Source: Deltaproteobacteria bacterium (lineage in GTDB: Bacteria; Desulfobacterota; Desulfobacteria; Desulfobacterales; ETH-SRB1). From it: a stretch of 9,927 bases of DNA. Below the pieces are notes generated by a model. It saw only the letters and a program-made list of their open reading frames with translations, ran no database searches and was not told the DNA's origin. Positions 4,554-9,927 of this stretch are shown in pieces. Position 1 is the stretch's first letter, and every line of letters starts with the position of its first letter. Where the stretch lies: positions 1 through 9,927 of the forward strand of contig QMMZ01000033.1 of assembly GCA_003647525.1 (NCBI GenBank). The letters are read 5' to 3'. The position numbers and the translations under genes were made by a program.

Positions 4554-6959
4554 TTACATCCCTGATTTAAAAAAGTTCTCAGGTTCAGTGATTGAATCGG
4601 GCTTTGTTGTATATTCCGTTGGTAGAGTTCCCTCCTTGAAACATTCAAATATTGTCCTTTTAGATTCAGGAATAGGTAACAGTCCGGTTTCTGCATCGAT
4701 TTTAGAAAAAACCACTCCTTCCGGTATATGGAAGACCCTTACAGGTTTATCAGCAAGTACAGACTTCATGAAACCAAGCCATATAGGGCTTGCGGCCCTG
4801 GAGCCGGTTTCACCTTTACCAAGGGAGTTTTCATCATCAAAGCCTACCCATGTTCCGGTAATGTAGCGGGGGGTGTATCCCACAAACCAGGCATCATGTA
4901 AATTGTTTGTTGTGCCTGTTTTGCCGGCAATCGGTCTGTTTAATTCCCGTACCCTCCGGCCTGTTCCATATTTTACCGCTCCTTCAAGCAGGCTGGTAAT
5001 TATATAAGCTGTGCTCTGATCTATTACCTTTTTTCTTTTGATAGCTGCTTCCTCAAGCACATTGCCGTTTCGGTCAATTATTTGGGTTATAAAAACTGGT
5101 TCGATGAGGTAGCCGAGATTGGCGAAAACAGAATATGCTCTTACAATTTCTAACATAGACGTCCCGGAAGACCCGAGAGCTATTGAAAGATCCCTACTCA
5201 GATTTGAAGTAATGCCAAGTTTTCTGGCATAATCTATTACGTAATCAATACCAATGTCTTTTAAAATTTTGATAGTTACTACATTACGAGACTTTGCAAT
5301 GGCATCGCGCAGAAGGGTAGGGCCGTGAAATTTCTCTTCGTAATTCCTGGGTTTCCATGTAAAATTATTTTCAGTATCCTCAAATACTATCGAAGAATCA
5401 ATTATAACACTAGCAGGGGTATATCCTTTATCAATTGCAGCCGCATAAATTATAGGCTTAAAAGCAGAACCGGGCTGACGTCTCGATTGAATAGCCCTGT
5501 TGAACTGGCTTTTCCTGAAGTCTCTTCCTCCAACTACTACTTTTACATGGCCTGTTTCAGCCTCAATAGAAAGCAGTGCTGCCTGGACATTTGGCTCCTG
5601 TTCCAGTTCGAGTTCCCATAGATCCGAGTCTGTTATTTTATTATTAATTTTTACCAGTATAACATCGCCAATATCGAGGACTTCTCCAGGATGTTTTACT
5701 CTTGACTCGTAGTAGGGGACTTCGGGATCAGGCTTTCTCGCCCAGCGCATATTATTAATATTAATTATTCCCTGAGCATTTCCAATACGAACAATAGCGG
5801 TATCGTTAATATCATTAACCTCAATTACGACTCCATTAACTATCTTTCCTTTTTCAACAGGATTTTCTTCAAGGTCCTTCCGAAGTTCCTTTGAAAAAGC
5901 TTCGATTTCTTCTTCCGATAGATGTTTAAGGGGTCCCCGATAACCCTGGCGTTTGTCAAGAGCCTTTAAACCCCTTTCTATCTCTTTCCTTGCAGTCTTC
6001 TGCATTTCAATATTAACAGCGGTATAAATCTTGAGGCCTTCATTATATAAAGCCTCATGGCCGTATTTATTTTCAATATAACGCCTTATATGCTCTGTAT
6101 AAAAGGGGACCTTTTCAATATACCAGTTGCGCCTCGGTTTTATATCCAGTTTAGTATTTATAGCTTCTGTTGCTTGAATATTTGTAATATAGCCTTCAAC
6201 GATCATGCGGTTTAGAACGTATATCTGGCGTTGCTTTGCTTTTTCAGGACTTTTGAAAGGTGAATATCTGCTGGGGGCCTGGGGCAGCCCTGCTAAAATA
6301 GCGCATTCAGCAAGGTTCAGGTCTTTAGCGGATTTACCGAAATAATTTTCTGAAGCAGCTTCCACGCCATATGCGCCATGTCCAAGATATATTTGGTTCA
6401 AATATAGAAAGAGAATTTCTTCTTTGGTAAATTTCTTGTCTATGCGGTATGCAAGAATAGCCTCTTTTATTTTGCGGGTGTAACTTTTTTCAGGTGTGAG
6501 CAAGAAAGACTTGGTAACCTGCTGGGTAATAGTACTTCCGCCCTGAACTATGGCGCCAGCCTCGATATTTTTAAAATAAGCCCTCATAATGCTTAAAAAA
6601 TCTATTCCTTTATGCTTAAAAAATCTTGCATCCTCAGCTGCAATAAAAGCGTCTATGAGCATTTTCGGCATTTCGGAAAGAGGTATAACAATTCTGCGTT
6701 CATTATAAAATTCAGCAATTTTTCTGTTATCATCCGAATAAACAGTTGTAATAATTGGAGGATGATAATCAGATAGAGAAGAAATTTTAGGAAGATCTCT
6801 GCTGAGGTAAAAATAAATCCCGCCGATGGTAATGGTACTCGATAATATTATTAATACGATTAGCCTGACAAACCAAAAGAATATATTTGTTATAAAAATT
6901 CCTTTATCTCGCATAGCTCGCTTTTTTAATATCTCAGATGTGCTTTTTTGTTTAACCAT
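4554..6959 (-). CDS. mrcA: Class A penicillin-binding protein 1A (glycosyltransferase and transpeptidase)
   Basis: Bifunctional peptidoglycan synthase at the cytoplasmic membrane: it polymerises lipid II and crosslinks stem peptides in the periplasm. The protein has 801 residues. One signal-anchor helix lies at about 21-50 after a basic N-terminus. The GT51 domain (about 75-255) has EDARFFKHKG with catalytic Glu109, then GGSTITQQ (140-147), KIKEAILAYRI (163-173) and the second acidic patch near LYLNQIYLG (185-193). An OB-like insert (about 370-440) precedes the transpeptidase domain, as in PBP1a proteins. That domain carries SAFK with nucleophile Ser498, SRN (557-559) and KTGTT (680-684). All catalytic motifs are intact and the length fits PBP1a. 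It is the only minus-strand gene here, diverging from hisI and converging on the radical SAM gene. The ATG has only a weak GGAA upstream site. A perfect TATAAT reads toward it at 6992-6987. Confidence 0.96.
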   Translation of the reverse strand: MVKQKSTSEILKKRAMRDKGIFITNIFFWFVRLIVLIILSSTITIGGIYFYLSRDLPKISSLSDYHPPIITTVYSDDNRKIAEFYNERRIVIPLSEMPKMLIDAFIAAEDARFFKHKGIDFLSIMRAYFKNIEAGAIVQGGSTITQQVTKSFLLTPEKSYTRKIKEAILAYRIDKKFTKEEILFLYLNQIYLGHGAYGVEAASENYFGKSAKDLNLAECAILAGLPQAPSRYSPFKSPEKAKQRQIYVLNRMIVEGYITNIQATEAINTKLDIKPRRNWYIEKVPFYTEHIRRYIENKYGHEALYNEGLKIYTAVNIEMQKTARKEIERGLKALDKRQGYRGPLKHLSEEEIEAFSKELRKDLEENPVEKGKIVNGVVIEVNDINDTAIVRIGNAQGIININNMRWARKPDPEVPYYESRVKHPGEVLDIGDVILVKINNKITDSDLWELELEQEPNVQAALLSIEAETGHVKVVVGGRDFRKSQFNRAIQSRRQPGSAFKPIIYAAAIDKGYTPASVIIDSSIVFEDTENNFTWKPRNYEEKFHGPTLLRDAIAKSRNVVTIKILKDIGIDYVIDYARKLGITSNLSRDLSIALGSSGTSMLEIVRAYSVFANLGYLIEPVFITQIIDRNGNVLEEAAIKRKKVIDQSTAYIITSLLEGAVKYGTGRRVRELNRPIAGKTGTTNNLHDAWFVGYTPRYITGTWVGFDDENSLGKGETGSRAASPIWLGFMKSVLADKPVRVFHIPEGVVFSKIDAETGLLPIPESKRTIFECFKEGTLPTEYTTKPDSITEPENFFKSGM

Positions 6960-7128
6960 ATTACAACATTCCGAATTTCATATAAAATTATAAACTATCA
7001 GATATCCAATCAGTTTTCAAGAATCTGTTAATATAAAAAAGAATTTGACTTTATTACATAATATAGTTAATTAATCAAGTTTTTAATCCACAGGTTTTTA
7101 GATAAATAATTTTACGAGGCTTATAGCC
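6960..7128. promoter_or_regulatory. Divergent mrcA/hisI intergenic region
   Basis: This 169-base AT-rich gap must hold promoters for both divergent genes. Toward mrcA, a perfect TATAAT lies at 6992-6987 (minus strand), about 28 bases before the ATG, but no good -35 sits 16-18 bases from it. Toward hisI, TTGACT (7045-7050) is a good -35 match; the best -10 candidates are GTTAAT (15-base spacer) or weaker A/T hexamers. GAGG at 7116-7119 is the hisI ribosome binding site, nine bases before the ATG. I see no histidine-rich leader peptide or attenuator, so his control here is not by classical attenuation. Confidence 0.4.
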
Positions 7129-7509
7129 ATGATCAAACTCGATTTTAATAAAATCAAAGGCCTTGTCCCCGCTATAGTCCAGGATTATAAAACAGGGGAA
7201 GTACTAATGCTGGCTTTTATGAATCAAGAAGCCTGGAAGACAACCCTTTCAACAGGCAAGGCCACATTTTACAGCCGTACAAGGAAGGAACTCTGGATAA
7301 AGGGAAAAACTTCAGGAAATATGCAGATAGTTAAAGAAATAAGAATAGATTGTGATGATGATACGGTTCTTTTTAAGGTTGAACAGGTTGGAGGTGCTGC
7401 CTGTCATACGGGTCATAAAAGCTGTTTTTATAAAAGAGTTGAAGCAGATGGATCAATAAAAATTATTGGAAAGCCTTTGTTTGATCCTGAAGAGGTATAT
7501 AAGAAATGA
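7129..7509 (+). CDS. hisI: Phosphoribosyl-AMP cyclohydrolase
   Basis: Catalyses the third step of histidine synthesis, opening the adenine ring of phosphoribosyl-AMP with a zinc-bound water, in the cytoplasm. The protein has 126 residues, the size of a stand-alone HisI. Visible marks are [11 protein letters not shown] (25-35), [17 protein letters not shown] (47-63), the magnesium-binding DCDDD (74-78, with Cys75 as a zinc ligand) and [10 protein letters not shown] (91-100), carrying Cys92 and Cys99 as the other zinc cysteines. No HisE (pyrophosphohydrolase) domain is fused at the C-terminus, so step two must be encoded elsewhere. The ATG has GAGG nine bases upstream. The stop overlaps the hisG start as ATGA, so the two genes are translationally coupled although their steps (third and first) are not consecutive. 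Confidence 0.96.
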   Translation: MIKLDFNKIKGLVPAIVQDYKTGEVLMLAFMNQEAWKTTLSTGKATFYSRTRKELWIKGKTSGNMQIVKEIRIDCDDDTVLFKVEQVGGAACHTGHKSCFYKRVEADGSIKIIGKPLFDPEEVYKK

Positions 7510-8381
7510 GTAGAAAATTAAAACTGGGCATTCCCAAGGGCAGCCTGCAAAATGCTACAATAGCACTTTTCAAGAGGTCAGGGTGGAAGATAAATATTAA
7601 TGGAAGAAGCTATTTTCCTGAAATTAACGATGACTCAATTGAATGTGCGATTTGCAGGGCTCAGGAGATGTCGCGTTATGTAGAAAGCGGAACTCTTGAT
7701 GCAGGACTGACCGGAAAGGACTGGATTGCTGAAAACAGCTCTGATGTTCGTGTTGTTGCTGACCTTGTTTACTCCAAGGTAAGTTCGCGTCCTGCGAGAT
7801 GGGTACTGGCTGTTCCATATGACTCGCCGATTAATAATCCTGAAGATCTTCAGGGGAAAAAAGTGGCAACAGAGCTGGTTGAATTTACTAAAAGATACTT
7901 TGCTGAAAAGGATATTGATGTCGCAATTGAATTTTCATGGGGTGCAACCGAGGCAAAGGTTGTTTCCGGGCTTGTAGATGCTATTGTTGAGGTTACTGAG
8001 ACCGAAAGCACAATAAAGGCGCATGGGCTCCGTATTATAAGGGAACTGATGCAGACCAATACTCAGCTTATCGCGAATCACAATGCATGGGAGGATACTT
8101 TTAAAAAAGAAAAGATAGAACAGATAGCTCTTTTACTCAAAGGAGCTCTTTTAGGTGAAAAACTGGTTGGGCTTAAAATGAATGTGCCTGAATCAAAAAT
8201 TAAAAATATTGTATCTCTGCTCCCAAGCCTGAATGCCCCAACAGTATCACCACTTTATCAGTCGAAATGGTTTTCAGTAGAAACAGTCGTAGACTCCGAT
8301 GTTGTCAGGGAGTTAATCCCCAACCTCCTTAAAAATGGCGCTGAAGGTATAATTGAGTATCCGCTTAATAAGGTAGTATAG
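7506..8381 (+). CDS. hisG: ATP phosphoribosyltransferase, long (HisZ-independent) form
   Basis: Joins ATP and PRPP to form phosphoribosyl-ATP, the first and feedback-controlled step of histidine synthesis. At 291 residues it is the long form, with two periplasmic-binding-protein-like catalytic domains followed by an ACT-like C-terminal domain (from about 215, including NAPTVSPL at 243-250) that normally binds histidine for inhibition. The N-terminus KLGIPKGSL (5-13), [10 protein letters not shown] (65-74) and the block FSWGATEAK through VDAIVEVTE (143-166) are clear family marks. The PRPP-loop region reads TETEST, where many relatives have TETGST or TGAT, so a glycine is replaced by glutamate. 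No hisZ is needed or seen. The ATG overlaps hisI by four bases, with GAGG (7492-7495) ten bases upstream. engB follows after 27 bases and may belong to the same transcript. Confidence 0.96.
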   Translation: MSRKLKLGIPKGSLQNATIALFKRSGWKININGRSYFPEINDDSIECAICRAQEMSRYVESGTLDAGLTGKDWIAENSSDVRVVADLVYSKVSSRPARWVLAVPYDSPINNPEDLQGKKVATELVEFTKRYFAEKDIDVAIEFSWGATEAKVVSGLVDAIVEVTETESTIKAHGLRIIRELMQTNTQLIANHNAWEDTFKKEKIEQIALLLKGALLGEKLVGLKMNVPESKIKNIVSLLPSLNAPTVSPLYQSKWFSVETVVDSDVVRELIPNLLKNGAEGIIEYPLNKVV

Positions 8382-8408
8382 ACCGTAAACGACCACATTA
8401 AATATTAA

Positions 8409-8993
8409 ATGAAAATAAAATCCGCTGAATTTATTACAAGCGCTGTTAAGCCGTCTCAGTATCCTCCGGCAGTCCTGCCTGAAATAGCTTTTGCAGGACG
8501 TTCCAATGTGGGTAAATCTTCTCTTATTAATACCCTGTTAAACAGAAAGCGCCTGGTTAAGACAAGTTCAAAACCAGGGCATACCCAGCTTATCAACTTT
8601 TTTCTTGTAAATGAGAAATTTTCGTTTGTAGATCTTCCCGGATACGGATACGCAAAGGTTCCAGCGTCTATACAGAAAAACTGGGGGCCCATGATTGAGA
8701 TATATCTTGCTTATAGAAAAACTTTAAAGGGGATTGTATTAATTATGGATATACGGCGTATACCCGGTAAGTATGAATTAGACATTATGGACTGGCTTTT
8801 TCATTATGATATTCCGGCTGTTCTTATAATGACGAAGGCTGACAAGCTGTCAAAAACAAAACAGATCAAGCAGCATTTTTTAATATCCAAAGCCCTGTCT
8901 GTTGATAAAAATGGCTTGATACTGTTTTCCGCAAAATCACGTCAGGGAAAAGACAACGTGTGGGATGCTGTAGAAAAATTATTAATCTTTTAG
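8409..8993 (+). CDS. engB: Ribosome biogenesis GTPase EngB (YihA/YsxC)
   Basis: Essential small GTPase that binds the 50S precursor during late large-subunit assembly. The protein has 194 residues, typical of the family. GTPase motifs are in order: G1 GRSNVGKS (30-37), G2 threonine in KPGHTQ (Thr59), G3 DLPGYGYA (75-82), G4 TKAD (142-145) and G5 SAK (174-176). The DLPGYGYAKV switch II sequence is specific to EngB rather than Era or Der. The N-terminal FITSAVKPSQYP (8-19) matches the usual lead-in before the first strand. The ATG at 8409 has no clear Shine-Dalgarno sequence within 15 bases, yet the homology starts here, so it may be read by coupling from hisG 27 bases upstream. era follows closely. 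Confidence 0.96.
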   Translation: MKIKSAEFITSAVKPSQYPPAVLPEIAFAGRSNVGKSSLINTLLNRKRLVKTSSKPGHTQLINFFLVNEKFSFVDLPGYGYAKVPASIQKNWGPMIEIYLAYRKTLKGIVLIMDIRRIPGKYELDIMDWLFHYDIPAVLIMTKADKLSKTKQIKQHFLISKALSVDKNGLILFSAKSRQGKDNVWDAVEKLLIF

Positions 8994-8998
8994 GTTGC

Positions 8999-9004
8999 AG
9001 GAAG
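8999..9004 (+). promoter_or_regulatory. Ribosome binding site supporting the era TTG start
   Basis: AGGAAG at 8999-9004 ends four bases before TTG 9009. It is placed for a start at this TTG, and the G1 loop follows about 20 residues later, as is normal for Era. Confidence 0.7.
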
Positions 9005-9008
9005 ACTT

Positions 9009-9917
9009 TTGAAGAAAACAAATAACAGGCCTGCTGACTTTAAATCAGGATTTGTAACCATTGCCGGTGCTCCCAATGTCGGAAAATCCACTCTTTTAAA
9101 CAGGATGATCGGCGAAAAAATTTCAATTACTTCCAAAAAGCCACAGACCACACGCAATCGTATAATCGGGATAGTTCACAGACCTTTCTCTCAGATAGTT
9201 TTTGTTGATACACCAGGAGTACACAGAGCAAAAGGCGCTTTAAATGTCAGAATAGTTGATGTCGCGCTTTCAGCCCTGGCTGATGTTGATCTGATTTTAG
9301 TTGTTTTGGACGTGACAAATCCTGATCCTGAGTCTGAAAAGATTCTGATAAAACGACTTGGAAAACAGAAAAGACCGGTTATTCTTGTCCTTAACAAGAT
9401 AGATCTAATAAAAAAACCTGAACTTCTTATCATCATAGATAAATGGGTAAAGGCTTACCCTTTTGAGGCTGTTATACCCGTTTCTGCAAAACATGGAACT
9501 CAGGTGGAAGAGCTTGTCAAGGCGATGGAACGTATTCTTCCGAATGGGCTCCCATTCTTTCCTGAAGATGCTGTAACTGATATGCCGGAACGTTTTATTG
9601 CTGCCGAAATGGTTCGTGAAAAGGTTTTTCGTTTAACCGGTGAGGAAGTGCCATACTCAATAGCTGTGACTATTGATTCTTTTTATGAAGACGCAAAAGG
9701 TCCTCTTGTTAAAATATATGCAACCATACATGTTGAGCGTGATTCCCAGAAAGGCATAATAATAGGAAAAGGCGGGAGCAAGCTTAAAAAAATAGGCGAG
9801 GAGGCTCGCATGGAAATCCAGAGGATGGTCGGCTCGAAGGTTTTTTTAAAGCTTTTCGTGAGGGTGCAGAAAAACTGGAGCAAAGACACTAAGGCTTTGA
9901 GAAGATTTGGTTACTGA
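9009..9917 (+). CDS. era: GTPase Era
   Basis: GTPase with a KH domain that binds the 3' end of 16S rRNA and couples small-subunit maturation to growth; it is often membrane-associated. The protein has 302 residues, matching the family (about 300). GTPase motifs are G1 GAPNVGKS (20-27), G2 in KPQTTRNR (44-51), G3 DTPG (67-70), G4 NKID (129-132) and G5 SAK (159-161). The C-terminal KH domain (about 200-285) contains GEEVPYS (211-217) and the GxxG RNA-binding loop GKGG (253-256), then the usual W-SKD--ALRRFGY ending. The start is TTG 9009, supported by AGGAAG upstream. Era and EngB, two ribosome-assembly GTPases, sit 15 bases apart, so the pair likely forms one transcript. The gene is complete, ending at TGA 9915-9917. 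Confidence 0.97.
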   Translation: MKKTNNRPADFKSGFVTIAGAPNVGKSTLLNRMIGEKISITSKKPQTTRNRIIGIVHRPFSQIVFVDTPGVHRAKGALNVRIVDVALSALADVDLILVVLDVTNPDPESEKILIKRLGKQKRPVILVLNKIDLIKKPELLIIIDKWVKAYPFEAVIPVSAKHGTQVEELVKAMERILPNGLPFFPEDAVTDMPERFIAAEMVREKVFRLTGEEVPYSIAVTIDSFYEDAKGPLVKIYATIHVERDSQKGIIIGKGGSKLKKIGEEARMEIQRMVGSKVFLKLFVRVQKNWSKDTKALRRFGY

Positions 9918-9927
9918 TGATTGTTTC
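9917..9927 (+). CDS. Possible start of the next gene (cut by the window edge)
   Basis: An ATG at 9917-9919 shares its A with the era stop (TGATG), a common arrangement for coupled genes. Only three codons and two bases are visible (Met-Ile-Val), so no product can be named. In related bacteria der (engA) commonly follows era, which is only a contextual guess. Confidence 0.3.

Noticed and set aside
4588..4866. 92-codon plus-strand open frame inside mrcA
   Set aside because: It is antisense to the C-terminal part of the penicillin-binding protein and has no family motif.
6960..7128. his attenuator or leader peptide before hisI
   Set aside because: No short frame with consecutive histidine codons and no terminator/antiterminator stems are visible.

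Overview
This window looks like an ordinary chromosomal housekeeping segment from an AT-rich bacterium (roughly 40% G+C by eye). The best guess is a delta-proteobacterium of the Desulfobacterales type. That guess rests on the gene style and neighbourhood: a short DksA, a long-form HisG with the Desulfobacterota-like GATEAK block, a free-standing Elp3-like radical SAM protein after rnc, and hisI-hisG next to GTPase genes. It is an inference and not proven by any one marker. I see no phage, transposase, CRISPR array, defence or secretion cluster, and no tRNA or rRNA gene.

Layout, left to right. Bases 2-169 hold the last 55 codons of a glutamyl-tRNA reductase (hemA). They are followed by fabD, whose real start is a TTG at 249 with a strong ribosome binding site. 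After an AT-rich 108-base gap comes a tight forward cluster: dksA, a PHP-domain phosphoesterase (RNase AM/TrpH-like) overlapping the dksA end, rnc (RNase III) and an Elp3-like radical SAM gene that overlaps rnc by ATGA. About 300 bases of non-coding or unresolved sequence follow, with two hairpins and short open stretches on both strands. The next gene, mrcA (class A penicillin-binding protein), runs on the minus strand from 6959 to 4554. A 169-base divergent intergenic region separates mrcA from a second forward cluster: hisI, hisG (ATGA overlap), engB and era. A possible next gene begins at the very end, overlapping the era stop.

How the genes work together. The dksA-PHP-rnc-radical SAM cluster combines transcription control (ppGpp/DksA), RNA degradation or processing (PHP exonuclease candidate and RNase III) and probable tRNA modification, so it reads as an RNA-metabolism and translation operon. 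hisI and hisG supply two histidine pathway steps; hisE and the rest must lie elsewhere. engB and era are GTPases for 50S and 30S ribosome assembly. fabD feeds fatty-acid synthesis and mrcA builds peptidoglycan.

No undescribed system is evident. The points most worth checking are the convergent intergenic region (4255-4553), the Elp3-like protein without an acetyltransferase domain, the PHP-RNase III pairing, and the stacked tandem repeats before fabD.
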